A stretch of 64,000 bases of DNA from Paenibacillus sp. JNUCC32 (GTDB taxonomy: Bacteria > Bacillota > Bacilli > Paenibacillales > Paenibacillaceae): NCBI RefSeq assembly GCF_014863545.1, contig NZ_CP062260.1, positions 2,914,001 to 2,978,000 on the forward strand, read 5' to 3'. The notes under the pieces were generated by a model. It had not been told where the DNA came from. It worked only from the letters and a program-made list of their open reading frames with translations, and made no database searches. Position 1 is the first letter of the stretch. Each line of letters begins with the position of its first letter. Made by a program: the position numbers and the translations under genes. Below, piece by piece: positions 52,025 to 63,600 of the stretch.

Positions 52025-53347
52025 TTACACCTCCATAACAAGCAGCTCAGGGTTAGCGAGCAGTTGTTTAATATAGTTCATAAAGTTTTGAGCCGTTGCG
52101 CCGTCGATGATACGGTGGTCAAAGCTCAAGGACAACGCCATAACAGGTGCTGCTACAATCTCGCCGTTCTTCACAACCGCTTTTTCGCTGATGCGGCCGG
52201 TACCGAGGATAGCAACCTCCGGGAAGTTGATGATCGGTGTAAAGAACATGCCGCCTGCGGAACCGATGTTCGTGATGGAAATCGTGCTGCCCTTCATTTC
52301 GTTAGGAGCCAGTTTGCCCTCACGGCCGCGTGCAGCCAGATCACGGATGCTGTCAGCGATCATCCAGATGCTCTTACGATCCGCATCTTTGATAACCGGT
52401 ACGATCAGACCGTTATCTGTATCCGTGGCGATACCGATGTTGTAGTACTTTTTGTACACGATTTCGTTCGCTTCTTCGTCGATCATCGCATTCAAAGCAG
52501 GGAATTGACGGCTTGCCGCAACAAGTGCTTTAACGATGAATGGCAGATACGTAACTTTCGTGCCCTTCTTCTCAGCGATCGGTTTCATGCGGGTACGGAA
52601 CGCTACCAGCTCGGTTACGTCCACTTCGTCCATGATCGTAACGTGAGGAGCGGTGTAAGCCGATTTAACCATAGCATTCGAGATCGCTTTGCGGATACCT
52701 TTGAATGGCACGCGCTCTTCTTCTGCGCGAGTGTCCACCGCTGCGGATGCTGCTGCAGGAGCCGCTTTCGTCTCGGAAACAGCTTCTTGAGCCGGAGCTG
52801 CTGCTGCTTGGCCGCCACCGTTCTTGAAGGCTTCTACATCTTCGCGGGTCACTTTTCCGTTGTTGCCGGAGCCTTGAACTTGTGCGATGTCAACGCCCTG
52901 CTCGCGAGCGAATTTGCGCACGCTTGGCGTAGCCAGAACTTCACGGTTAGGTGCTGCAGGCGTCGCTGCTTCGCCGTTTCCGCCTTGTTTAGCGTCAGCA
53001 GGAGCATCTTGAGCCGGGGAAGACGTCGTATCTGCGCTGCCTTTCGCTGCGTCGGCTTCTTGAGCGGACTGCTCTTCGGCAGGAGCCTCTTGCTCAGGAA
53101 TGTCACCTTCAGCATCGATGATTGCAACCACTTCACCGACACGGCATACTTGACCGTCCTTGGCAAAAACTTCTTGAACCGTACCGTTCACGGGACAAGG
53201 AACTTCTACGACCGCCTTGTCGTTCTGCACTTCCATGATGATGTCGTCGTCTGTTACTTTGTCGCCCGGCTTGATATGCATTTTGATGATTTCACCTTCA
53301 TGCAAACCTTCGCCCAGCTCTGGAAAACGATATTCGAATTTTGCCAA
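52025..53347 (-). CDS. pdhC: Dihydrolipoamide acetyltransferase (E2)
   Basis: 440 residues. One lipoyl domain with the lipoylated Lys in [11 protein letters not shown] near residue 43, an Ala/Pro/Glu linker, a peripheral subunit-binding domain ([16 protein letters not shown] ... [11 protein letters not shown], about 135-170), a second Ala-rich linker, and the catalytic core ending with [15 protein letters not shown]. It forms the core of the pyruvate dehydrogenase complex and transfers the acetyl group to CoA. Confidence 0.96.
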   Translation of the reverse strand: MAKFEYRFPELGEGLHEGEIIKMHIKPGDKVTDDDIIMEVQNDKAVVEVPCPVNGTVQEVFAKDGQVCRVGEVVAIIDAEGDIPEQEAPAEEQSAQEADAAKGSADTTSSPAQDAPADAKQGGNGEAATPAAPNREVLATPSVRKFAREQGVDIAQVQGSGNNGKVTREDVEAFKNGGGQAAAAPAQEAVSETKAAPAAASAAVDTRAEEERVPFKGIRKAISNAMVKSAYTAPHVTIMDEVDVTELVAFRTRMKPIAEKKGTKVTYLPFIVKALVAASRQFPALNAMIDEEANEIVYKKYYNIGIATDTDNGLIVPVIKDADRKSIWMIADSIRDLAARGREGKLAPNEMKGSTISITNIGSAGGMFFTPIINFPEVAILGTGRISEKAVVKNGEIVAAPVMALSLSFDHRIIDGATAQNFMNYIKQLLANPELLVMEV

Positions 53348-53376
53348 CTGAAAAACCTCCCTAGAAATTGCTGCTA

Positions 53377-54354
53377 TTAGAAATTCAATACTTTATTTAC
53401 GGCATCAACGATACGCGCCGGAGTAGGCAACCAAGTGTCCTCGATTTGAGCGAATGGATACACGGTGTCTGGCGGCGTAACGCGAAGCACCGGTGCTTCC
53501 AGGTGGAGAATCGCTTTCTCGTTGATTTGAGCGATTACTTCTGCGGCTACGCCGGCAGATTTCTGTGCTTCTTGAACCACGATGGCGCGGTTGGTTTTCT
53601 TAACCGAAGCCAGCACGGTATCGATGTCGATTGGAGAAATGGTGCGCAGGTCGATGATTTCGGCTTTGATTCCGTTCTTTTCAAGCTCGTCTGCCGCTTT
53701 CGTAGCAGTATGAACCATCAGGCCGTAAGCGATGATCGTAACGTCCGTTCCTTCGCGAACCACGTTAGCCTTGCCAAGCTCAACGGTGTAATCACCTTCA
53801 GGAACTTCAGCGCGGAACGCATGGTACAGGTTCAAGTGCTCCATGAAGAATACAGGGTCATTGTCGCGAATCGCTGCAATCATGAGTCCTTTTGCATCAT
53901 AAGGATTGGAAGGTACTACAACTTTAATACCCGGGGTTTGTGTGATCAAACCTTCGAGTGCGTCGGTATGCAGCTCAGCCGCTTTTACCCCGCCGCCGAA
54001 TGGTGTACGGAACACGATCGGGGAGTTGTAGCGTCCGCCGGAACGGTAACGCATACGCGCTGCTTGAACGACGATTTGGTCGAGTGCCTCAAAGATAAAT
54101 CCAACGAATTGAATTTCAGCGATCGGACGGAAGCCTTGAATACCGAGACCTACCGCCAAACCTCCGATAGCGGACTCTGCCAGCGGCGTATCGAATACGC
54201 GCTCTTCCCCGAATTCTTTTTGAAGGCCTTCCGTTACCCGGAAAACACCGCCGACATTACCTACGTCTTCACCGAAGATGACAACGTTAGGGTCACGGCT
54301 CAATTCAACGCGCATGGCGTCGCGAATCGCTTCTTTCATGTTCATTTGTGCCAT
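53377..54354 (-). CDS. pdhB: Pyruvate dehydrogenase E1 beta subunit
   Basis: 325 residues, the length of Gram-positive PdhB. Features are [34 protein letters not shown], and the [19 protein letters not shown] region at the active site. It pairs with PdhA and TPP to decarboxylate pyruvate. TTAAGGAGG precedes the start. A 166-bp gap separates it from pdhA, longer than the other intergenic gaps in the operon. Confidence 0.96.
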   Translation of the reverse strand: MAQMNMKEAIRDAMRVELSRDPNVVIFGEDVGNVGGVFRVTEGLQKEFGEERVFDTPLAESAIGGLAVGLGIQGFRPIAEIQFVGFIFEALDQIVVQAARMRYRSGGRYNSPIVFRTPFGGGVKAAELHTDALEGLITQTPGIKVVVPSNPYDAKGLMIAAIRDNDPVFFMEHLNLYHAFRAEVPEGDYTVELGKANVVREGTDVTIIAYGLMVHTATKAADELEKNGIKAEIIDLRTISPIDIDTVLASVKKTNRAIVVQEAQKSAGVAAEVIAQINEKAILHLEAPVLRVTPPDTVYPFAQIEDTWLPTPARIVDAVNKVLNF

Positions 54355-54520
54355 TGCTTCATTTCCTCCTTAAGAAATACAGTTCACTGTTCTTCCAGTG
54401 TGATGCCTTATAAGGCTATATATCGATGTTAAACGTTATTTAAAAACAAGACCTGATGCGCCCATGACAAACCGGATGATCATCCAGGATCAACCTTTGA
54501 CAATCATCGGCCCGTCACTC

Positions 54521-55732
<1,212 letters not shown>

Positions 55733-55841
55733 CTATAACAGTATGACAAACATCATAGAACAGCAGACAACTTCAACATGTCAGGGTAATTTTAACTTAT
55801 TGTTTACCGCATTTCAAAAACTAACCCGAAAAAGGTGACGA

Positions 55842-56573
55842 ATGATGACGAATGAACGTTTATTGAAGCGAACCATCGTAAAAGAAGTGATTGACAGCAA
55901 GTTTTTGCAGGAGACTCGAACGCTGCGCATCTATCTTCCTCCCGGATACAATGAAATCCTCAGCTATCCCGTCGTTTACTGTCAGGACGGAGAGGAATTT
56001 TTCAACTTCGGCCGCATCGCGACCTGGGCCAACCAGCTCATCCTCGAAGAAGGCGTGGAGCCGTTCATCATTGTGGGCGTGGAAGTGAACACCAAGGTAC
56101 GAACCGAGGAGTACGCGCCGTTCGGCAACCGCTTCGATGCTTACCTGTCCTGCTTCGCCGAAGAGATTATTCCCTTCGTGGAGCAAAAATATCCCGTGCG
56201 CAAAGAGCCTGCGGAAAGAGTGCTTGCCGGCGACTCCCTCGGGGGAAGCGTCTCCGTGCATTTGGCCTTGCGTTATCCGCATCTTTTCACAAGAATCATC
56301 AGCTTGTCCGGGGCCTACTATGAGAAGACCCAGAACATGATTCAGGAAGAGCGTGATTTGTCCTGGCTCAACATTTACATGATTGTAGGCTTGCAAGAAG
56401 ACAACTACGCAACCGATACAGGTGTCTATAACTTCGTCGAATTAAATCGCTCAACAAAGGCTTTGCTGGAAGAACGGGGTGCTACCGTATCATATCTTGA
56501 AAAAGAAGGTCGTCACCTTTGGGGATTTTGGCAAAAAGAGCTCCCTGCTGCCCTTATGTACTTCCTTGGTTAA
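55842..56573 (+). CDS. Alpha/beta-hydrolase esterase (enterochelin esterase-like)
   Basis: 243 residues. The Esterase D / Fes-like fold shows LRIYLPPGYNE, YCQDGEEFF, the nucleophile elbow GDSLGG with its Ser near residue 129, an Asp near DNYATDTG and the His in GRHLWGFW. The substrate is unknown; no siderophore gene is nearby. The start is one of two adjacent ATGs after AAAGGTGA. It is divergent from the pdh operon. Confidence 0.85.
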   Translation: MMTNERLLKRTIVKEVIDSKFLQETRTLRIYLPPGYNEILSYPVVYCQDGEEFFNFGRIATWANQLILEEGVEPFIIVGVEVNTKVRTEEYAPFGNRFDAYLSCFAEEIIPFVEQKYPVRKEPAERVLAGDSLGGSVSVHLALRYPHLFTRIISLSGAYYEKTQNMIQEERDLSWLNIYMIVGLQEDNYATDTGVYNFVELNRSTKALLEERGATVSYLEKEGRHLWGFWQKELPAALMYFLG

Positions 56574-56876
56574 ATGTTTGAATCGGCAAAATCCATGGGC
56601 TATATAAATGACCTGTTACTGCAAAATGGTTTAACTGTCCCACTCGGGACTCCATGCGTTACGATTGAAATCCGTTGGCAAAAAGAATACCTGTGAGGCA
56701 AAGCTAGGACATGATCGTCTGCAGCTTCTGCCCCACTCCAAAAAAAGATGAACAACCGCGCATTTTTTATGGAATGTGCATTGTTCATCTTTTATGTTCA
56801 GCAGCCCGTTCTTCTTGGTATCGCTTTCAATGATGTTCTTCAAAAAAGCGGCTGATTCACCGCTTGTTCGAATCGA
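56574..56876. other. Intergenic region between convergent genes
   Basis: Apart from the hairpin at 56741-56795 I see no supported feature; short open frames run through that hairpin and are not credible genes. Confidence 0.5.
56741..56795. terminator. Bidirectional terminator, esterase and phosphatase genes
   Basis: A 12-bp stem (AAAGATGAACAA / TTGTTCATCTTT) with an inner GCATT/AATGT-type stem. A-run on the left, short T-run on the right. Confidence 0.75.
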
Positions 56877-57341
56877 TTATAGCTTTTCTTCCATGATTTT
56901 GTCCAGTAAGATGTCGCACCCCGCATCAATCAGCCGGTACACTTCGTCAAAGTTTCCGGTGAAATACGGATCGGGCACCTCGCGCAATTTTTCGTTCGGC
57001 AGCAAATCCATGAACTTCAAAATCTCAGCCTGATCGCCTCCAGCTAACTTGCGGATATTCGTTACATTCGAATCATCCATGCCGATAACGTAATCGAAAC
57101 GTTCAAGGTCCTCGCTGACTACCTTGCGCGCGACCATTCCTTCATAACTGATTCGCCAGCTGTCGAGCAGCTTTCTCGTGCCTTCATGGGGAATGCTGCC
57201 GATATGCCAATCCCCGGTGCCGGCCGAATCCACGCTTATTTGATCCTGCAGCCCGCGCTGTACTATTTTATGCCGCAGCACCGCTTCCGCCATGGGCGAG
57301 CGGCAGATATTGCCCAAACATACAAACAAAACGGATACCAT
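56877..57341 (-). CDS. Low-molecular-weight protein-tyrosine phosphatase
   Basis: 154 residues. The catalytic loop CLGNICRS has Cys 8 and Arg 14; the general acid Asp lies in DPYFTG near residue 122. This is the LMW-PTP family (YfkJ/YwlE/PtpA-like). The substrate may be a protein Tyr or Arg phosphate; the Thr/Ile position after GN (here Ile, GNICRS) favours Tyr phosphatases over YwlE-type Arg phosphatases, which usually have Thr. Starts with ATG. Confidence 0.9.
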   Translation of the reverse strand: MVSVLFVCLGNICRSPMAEAVLRHKIVQRGLQDQISVDSAGTGDWHIGSIPHEGTRKLLDSWRISYEGMVARKVVSEDLERFDYVIGMDDSNVTNIRKLAGGDQAEILKFMDLLPNEKLREVPDPYFTGNFDEVYRLIDAGCDILLDKIMEEKL

Positions 57342-57411
57342 GGTCCTTCCACCTCCACGCTATGATGAATCGCAATCGAGAAATTTTATTTAATCTGTTC
57401 CATACCTTATT

Positions 57412-58065
57412 TTAACCGGATCTGACTTCTTTTCCGCTGGCTGCCGAAGACTGGGCTGCGTGCAGCGACCTTCTGGGCAATCTCCATTTATATAGAACGG
57501 ACAGCATCCTGAAAACGATGACTATAACAAATAAGGTCAACAGCTGCCAGGTCTTGGTGGCGACCCCTAAGCCGATAGCGACACCTGCTGACATGGCCCA
57601 GACCGCGTAAATCTCGTCGCGCAGCACGAGCGGCTTCCGCCCGGCCAGCAAATCGCGGACCATTCCTCCGCCGCTGCCTGTCAGCACAGCCGCCACGATG
57701 ACCGCGCTCAATGGATGATTCATTTGCGTAGCATATAATGCTCCTTGAATCGCGAAGGCGGATAACCCGATTGCATCAAACAAGGCCTCCGTTTTCTTCC
57801 AATGCTGAATCAAGCCGAGCGGCAGCACAAACGCCACGAAAACCGAAATCATCGCCAGCATGATTAAATCTCCCTGACCCCACAGGGTGGTAACCGGCAC
57901 GCCGATCAGGACGTTTCTTATAATACCCCCGCCGAAGGCCGTGACCAATCCAAGCACCACAACCCCCAAAATATCGTATTCCTCTTCCATTGCCACAAAA
58001 GCTCCGGACATGGCAAACGCAATGGTGCCAATGATGCTGAATACGTCAAACACATGCATGTCCAA
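57412..58065 (-). CDS. Trimeric intracellular cation (TRIC) channel family protein
   Basis: 217 residues with seven predicted membrane helices. The two conserved glycine/arginine motifs GGGIIRNVL and GSGGGMVRDLL mark the twofold repeat of TRIC (formerly UPF0126) proteins. Homologues form trimeric K+-permeable channels. The C-terminal tail is basic and cytoplasmic. Upstream and downstream genes are unrelated. Confidence 0.88.
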   Translation of the reverse strand: MDMHVFDVFSIIGTIAFAMSGAFVAMEEEYDILGVVVLGLVTAFGGGIIRNVLIGVPVTTLWGQGDLIMLAMISVFVAFVLPLGLIQHWKKTEALFDAIGLSAFAIQGALYATQMNHPLSAVIVAAVLTGSGGGMVRDLLAGRKPLVLRDEIYAVWAMSAGVAIGLGVATKTWQLLTLFVIVIVFRMLSVLYKWRLPRRSLHAAQSSAASGKEVRSG

Positions 58066-58196
58066 AATTCAGTTCCCCCGCTCCCCCGTCAATTTACATA
58101 CTACATTGTAGCCGCGCCTATTAAAATTGTGCAAGCATGAAAACTGCACTATACTAGAATTCAATGACAATTCTCTCGAAAAAGGAGGAATATATA

Positions 58197-58841
58197 ATGA
58201 AACACACTCGCGTCCTGATCTTCACAGGTGGGGAGTTGTCAACGGGATTCCTGAATGAGGTCCAAGAAGGGGATTTCATTATAGGAGCCGATCGCGGCGC
58301 TCTCTTCTTGATTGAACATGGAATCAAACCCGATCTGTCCGTCGGAGATTTCGATTCCATTTCGCCCGAGCAGATGGATCGTGTCCACTCCATGAGCGGA
58401 AAGGTCATCGATTGTGACCCGATCGATAAAAATTTGACCGACACCGAGCTTGCCTTCGAGCTGGCTATGGAACGCTCGCCCGAATCCATCATGATTCTGG
58501 GGGCTACGGGCACGCGCCTGGATCATACGCTGGCCAATATCCACATGCTCATACGCGGCCTTCAGCATCATATCCCGTGTTCCATATTAGATGAAAACAA
58601 TTTTATTACCCTGACGGGCTCCAGCTGTCTCGTCGAGAACAAAGGGTTTACATATGTCTCCCTTCTGCCGCTCACCACGGAAGTTACCGGCATTTATCTC
58701 GAAGGTTTTCAGTATCCGCTCCAAGATGCCACATTGCGATTGGGGCAGTCGCTCGGGGTCAGCAACAGGCTGGCCGAGGAGAAAGGAACGGTTCGGATCG
58801 AAGGCGGTCTGCTGCTCATTATTCAAAGCAAGGATCGCTAA
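58197..58841 (+). CDS. thiN: Thiamine diphosphokinase
   Basis: About 214 residues. GADRGALFLIEHGIKPDLSVGDFDS is the ATP/Mg site and TGTRLDHTLANIHML a thiamine-binding signature. The C-terminal beta domain (LTGSSCLVENKGF, VSNRLAE) completes the family. It makes thiamine diphosphate in one step, the cofactor of PdhA encoded nearby. AAAGGAGG precedes the ATG at 58197. Confidence 0.93.
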   Translation: MKHTRVLIFTGGELSTGFLNEVQEGDFIIGADRGALFLIEHGIKPDLSVGDFDSISPEQMDRVHSMSGKVIDCDPIDKNLTDTELAFELAMERSPESIMILGATGTRLDHTLANIHMLIRGLQHHIPCSILDENNFITLTGSSCLVENKGFTYVSLLPLTTEVTGIYLEGFQYPLQDATLRLGQSLGVSNRLAEEKGTVRIEGGLLLIIQSKDR

Positions 58842-58896
58842 TCATTACTATTTTGTCATCTTTTATCGCAAAATATTCAACCTCGTAATTCTTTTG

Positions 58897-58925
58897 AAAA
58901 ATCCTTGTATATCAAGGGTTTTTTC
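58897..58925 (+). terminator. Terminator of thiN
   Basis: AAAAATCCTTG pairs with CAAGGGTTTTT across a TATAT loop (one T.G wobble), then TTTTC. Confidence 0.75.
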
Positions 58926-59109
58926 TTGTTTAGAACTCGCGAATCAGCCGAAATTCTTAATTTTTTGTTACTTTTAATGATATTTTAATAATTCGCTTTC
59001 ATTTCATGCGGCCCAAGGACTTCCGCCGATTATCCAGATTATGGCCGGTTTCAAATCTGATATACTCGGTTCATCGCAAAAAACAATAACTGCTTGGAGG
59101 TCATACAAC

Positions 59110-59604
59110 ATGAATCGACAGAATTGGATTAAGAAAGCCGTAGTCATCAGCTTGAGCGCAACTTTGGGCGTAGGCGCATTACTAACTGTTGCACCGCCGG
59201 CACCTGTAGAAGCAGCATCCGTAAGCACAGGAACTCGAGTCGTTAACTTCGGTAAACAATATATGGGAACACCTTATAAATTCGGAGCATCCACATCCAC
59301 GACAAGAGTGTTTGATTGCTCTTCCTTCATGAAACATATCTTTAAAAAATACGGCGTGAACCTGCCGCGTACGTCCGCTGCCCAATCCAAGGTCGGCAAG
59401 GCCGTTTCGAAATCGAACCTGAGAGCCGGCGATCTGGTATTCTTCTCGAGCGGAAGCCGTGCGAATGGCAGAAACGTAACACACGTTGCCGTTTATATGG
59501 GCAACAACAAAATCTTGCACACTTACGGCAAGCCTGGCGTAACGATCTCCAGCCTGTCCGGCAACTGGAGCAAGACTTACCTGAAAGCTCGTCGCGTACT
59601 GTAG
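59110..59604 (+). CDS. Secreted NlpC/P60 cell-wall hydrolase
   Basis: About 164 residues. The signal peptide is AVVISLSATLGVGALLTVAPP, cleaved near VEAAS. The NlpC/P60 domain begins at about residue 45 with GTPYKFG; catalytic Cys in FDCSSFMK, His in VTHVAVYMG and the third polar residue His in KILHTYGKPG. It should cut D-glutamyl-diamino acid bonds in wall peptides. There is no wall-binding module, so it is a minimal enzyme. TTGGAGG precedes the ATG at 59110. Confidence 0.9.
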   Translation: MNRQNWIKKAVVISLSATLGVGALLTVAPPAPVEAASVSTGTRVVNFGKQYMGTPYKFGASTSTTRVFDCSSFMKHIFKKYGVNLPRTSAAQSKVGKAVSKSNLRAGDLVFFSSGSRANGRNVTHVAVYMGNNKILHTYGKPGVTISSLSGNWSKTYLKARRVL

Positions 59605-59628
59605 TCTTATTTTCCACTTATCATATCG

Positions 59629-59665
59629 AAGACCGTCTTTCCGCTCAGGGAAGGCGGTCTTTTTT
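59629..59665. terminator. Terminator between the NlpC/P60 gene and a response regulator
   Basis: AAGACCG...CGGTCTT stem extended by CTTTCC/GGGAAGG-type pairs, then a run of six T on the plus strand. It overlaps the end of the convergent response-regulator gene. Confidence 0.8.
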
Positions 59666-60364
59666 GCTTGCATCGATTTCTTTCTGGGATAAAAGCTTAT
59701 AACCGGCCCCCCGTATCGTACGAAGCAGTTTTTGCTTGCGCCCTCTATCGATCTTCTCTCTCAAATGGAGAATGTAGACATCGACCACGTTGGTACCCGT
59801 ATGAAAATCATAATCCCATACCTGTTTTAAAATATCCTCACGCGTGCATACCTGCCCCTGCCTTCGAGCCAAAAACAACAGCAAATCGTATTCGCGATGA
59901 GTCAGTTCCACGGGCTCCTCTTCCCGAATTACATTGCGGCTCAAAGGATCGATCACCAGATCTCCGATTCGGATGATCTCCTCCTGTTCCGCGCGTCCTG
60001 TCTGAAAAAGCCTCAGCAAATTGGCAATTCGCGCCAACAGCTCCCTCTCATCTCTGTCATTCGGGATGTAGTCATGGGCTCCAGCTTCCAAAGCATGAAT
60101 CGCTTCGTTAGAACCGTCGCTTCCGATGACAATGATCGGGAGCTGTTCCCCTCTGCCCGCCAGTCGCTCCACGAGATTGAATTGGTTCATACCCGGCAGT
60201 CTGCTGTCGATGAGCAGCAGGTCTGCGCCTGCGCGCTGCAGTGCGGCAACCACTTCCGAATAATTCGCAGCGTCTGTAACCTTATAACCCGCTTGTTCTA
60301 GTATCTCCGTTATCGTCTGGATCCGAGCTTGATTGTCTGCCGCGATCAAAATGACTTTGTCCAC
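59645..60364 (-). CDS. Orphan OmpR-type response regulator with atypical receiver
   Basis: 239 residues. The N-terminal receiver keeps Asp 53 (LLIDSRLPGM). The conserved Lys is absent: GAHDYIPN has Asn 102 in its place. The switch Thr/Ser position reads VIGSD. The C-terminal winged helix is complete (ELTHREYDLLLFLARR, VVDVYILHLREKIDRG, TIRGAGYKLL). No histidine kinase gene is nearby. Phosphorylation-independent or altered signalling is possible. Confidence 0.85.
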   Translation of the reverse strand: MDKVILIAADNQARIQTITEILEQAGYKVTDAANYSEVVAALQRAGADLLLIDSRLPGMNQFNLVERLAGRGEQLPIIVIGSDGSNEAIHALEAGAHDYIPNDRDERELLARIANLLRLFQTGRAEQEEIIRIGDLVIDPLSRNVIREEEPVELTHREYDLLLFLARRQGQVCTREDILKQVWDYDFHTGTNVVDVYILHLREKIDRGRKQKLLRTIRGAGYKLLSQKEIDASKKDRLP

Positions 60365-60630
60365 GGGTTCTCCCCCGCTTTCATCGCTTAATAATGTAAG
60401 TATGTCTGTTTCATCCTGCTTTCACTCCTGCAATGGATGAAGAACAACCAGAACGCATTTTCTTACAAAAATTCAAGCCTGATCCAAAAGATGCTGGGAT
60501 CGCATACGATTTCCGTAGAATTGCATCTTATTTCGGTCGAGACGTTATTTTTATAATGGATATAAGATCAGGAAAGGGGGATATCTTTACCCGGTATAAC
60601 TCATCAACATGATGAAGGAGGAAAAATAAT

Positions 60631-63600
60631 ATGCGCAACAAACTCGTGGGATGGCCTCTAGTCGTAATCATGCTGGTATCCATTGTATTCACGGCCGCCG
60701 GGCCTCCCGCTAAGGCTTCTGCAGCAGGCGGAATAAACCTATCCATCGGCAAAAACGTGACGGCTAGCGGCCAATCCCAAACCTACGGGCCGTCCAACGT
60801 AAACGATGGCAATCCAAATTCGTACTGGGAAAGCACCAACCATGCGTTCCCGCAATGGATACAAGTTGATCTCGGTACCGCCACCAGCATCAACGAATTC
60901 GTCCTAAAACTTCCTGCCAGCTGGGAGCCGCGGACTCAAACGCTGAGCGTACAAGGCAGCTTGAACGGCACGACATTCACAAATATCACGGGTCCGGCCG
61001 ACTATGCATTCGACCCTGCCGAAGGAAACTCGGTGACCGTGAGTTTTGACGAAACGAGCACGAGATATGTTCGTTTAAGTGTAGCCAACAATACGACATG
61101 GCCGGCTGCGCAGCTGTCTGAATTTGAAATTTATGGACCATCGGTCTCCCCTCCGACGCCTCCAACGGGAAACAATGTCGCGAGCGGCAAACCGATTACC
61201 GCCTCCTCAAGCACTTTCACGTATGTAGCGGCCCATGCTAACGACAACAACGTCCAAACTTACTGGGAAGGCGGCAGCAACCCCAGTACGCTGACCCTGG
61301 ATCTGGAATCAAACCATGATATTACCTCCATCGTACTGAAACTGAATCCGTCTACGGAATGGAGCGCCCGCACGCAAACCATACAAGTCCTTGGGCATGA
61401 CCAAACTACAACGACCTTTAGTAATCTGGTGTCGGCTCAGTCCTATACGTTCGCCCCCGCTTCCGGAAATTTCGTAACGATTCCGGTAAATGCAACGGTT
61501 AAACGTCTGCAATTGAACATAACATCGAATTCCGGCGCCCCTGCGGGACAGATTGCGGAAATTGAAGTGTATGGCACCGCCGGCGAGAACCCGGACCTTA
61601 CCATTACGGATATGTCCTGGACGCCGTCTTCTCCGAGCGAAAACGATGATATCACACTGCATGCCACGGTTAAAAACATTGGAAGCGCGGAAGCCGGCGC
61701 TACGACGGTCAATTTTTACCTGAATGACGCAAAAGCAGGCTCCTCGCCGTTAGGGCCGCTTGCAGCAGGAGCTTCCGCCACGGTCTCCCTGCAAACCGGA
61801 GCCCCAGCGGCTGCATCGTATACCCTCAGCGCCAAGGTCGACGAGGATGACAACATCATCGAGCTGAACGATGGGAACAACAGCTATTCCCATTCGTCCC
61901 CTTTGGTTATTGGCAGCGTGGAAAGCTCCGATTTGGTAGGAACGATACAGTGGACGCCAACCACGCCTATGACCGGCAATGCCGTAGCCTTTACCGTCAA
62001 TCTTAAGAACCAAGGCAACAAAGCCACGGCTAGCGGCTCGCATGCGATTTCCGTTGCACTGAAGAATCCGGCCGGATCAACGATCCAGACCTTTAACGGT
62101 AGCTACCATGGTGCCCTTGCCGCAGGCGCATCCGCCACCGTCCAAATTCCCGGCACATGGACCGCTGCAAGCGGCAGCTATACATTAACAACCTCCGTGG
62201 CACCCGATGCTAACGAAGTACCGGTTAAACGGGAGAACAATGTCAGTCATGCCAACCTAACCGTGTACTCATCACGCGGTGCCAGCATGCCGTATACCCG
62301 CTATGATACCGATGACGCCATACGCGGCGGCGGCGCATTGCTAAAATCAGCGCCCACGTTCGATCAAGCGCTCACGGCATCGGAAGCATCCGGACAACGT
62401 TATGTTGCTCTCCCTACAAGCGGATCCAACCTGGAATGGACGGTTCGTGAAGGCGAAGGGGGCGCAGGCATCACCATGCGATATACGATGCCGGACTCAT
62501 CGGACGGCATGGGATTAGACGGCTCGCTCGACGTCTATGTAAACGGTTCGAAGAAGAAGACGGTTCCATTAACGTCCTACTACAGCTGGCAGTATTTTTC
62601 CAGCGATCATCCGGCAGATGCGCCTGGAGGAGGACGTCCTCTATTCCGGTTCGATGAAGTACACTGGAAAATGGATACGGCGCTTCAGCCGGGAGACAAA
62701 ATCCGTATTCAGAAGTCTAATGCGGATAACCTGGAATACGGCGTCGATTTCATCGAAATCGAGCCGGTAACTGCGGCTATCGCCCGTCCTGCCAACTCGG
62801 TCTCCGTCACGGATTTCGGTGCGATCCCCAACGACGGCCAAGATGACCTAACGGCATTTGAGGCTGCCGTGCAGGCAGCGACCTCATCAGGCAAAACCCT
62901 TTACATTCCTGAGGGGACGTTCCATTTGGGCAATATGTGGAAGATCGGCTCGGTCGGCAATATGATCAATGACATGAAGATTATGGGGGCAGGCATCTGG
63001 CACACCAACATCCAATTTACCAACCCGAATGCGGCTTCCGGCGGGATCTCGCTTCGAATCGGGGGCCAGCTGGATTTCAGCCATATCTATCTCAACTCGA
63101 ATCTGCGGTCCCGATATAATCAGAATGCCATTTACAAAGGATTCATGGACAATTTCGGCACCAACTCCAAGATTCACAATGTGTGGGTGGAGCATTTCGA
63201 ATGCGGATTCTGGGTTGGCGATTATGCCCATACGCCGGCCAAGATCGCAGAAGGGCTGGTCATAGAAAACAGCCGGATCCGCAACAACTTAGCGGATGGG
63301 GTTAATTTTGCGCAGGGGACCAGCCATTCGACGGTGCGCAACAGCAGCATTCGAAATAACGGCGACGATGGACTCGCTGTCTGGACGAGTAACGTGAACG
63401 GTGCACCAGCGGGTGTTAACAACACCTTCTCCTATAACACCATCGAAAACAACTGGCGCGCGGCGGCCATCGCTTTCTTTGGGGGAAGCGGTCACAAGGC
63501 CACTCACAATTTGATTGTAGACACCGTTGGCGGTTCCGGCATCCGAATGAACACGGTATTCCCTGGATATCATTTCCAGAATAATACCGGCATTCTGTTC

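Noticed and set aside
50462..54432. Long open frames (350-500 codons) on the plus strand opposite pdhD, pdhC and pdhB
   Set aside because: They lie exactly antisense to highly conserved pdh genes, lack ribosome binding sites and show no domain; they result from codon bias in the real genes.
56600..56843. Two short minus-strand frames before the phosphatase gene
   Set aside because: They read through the bidirectional terminator hairpin and have no ribosome binding site.
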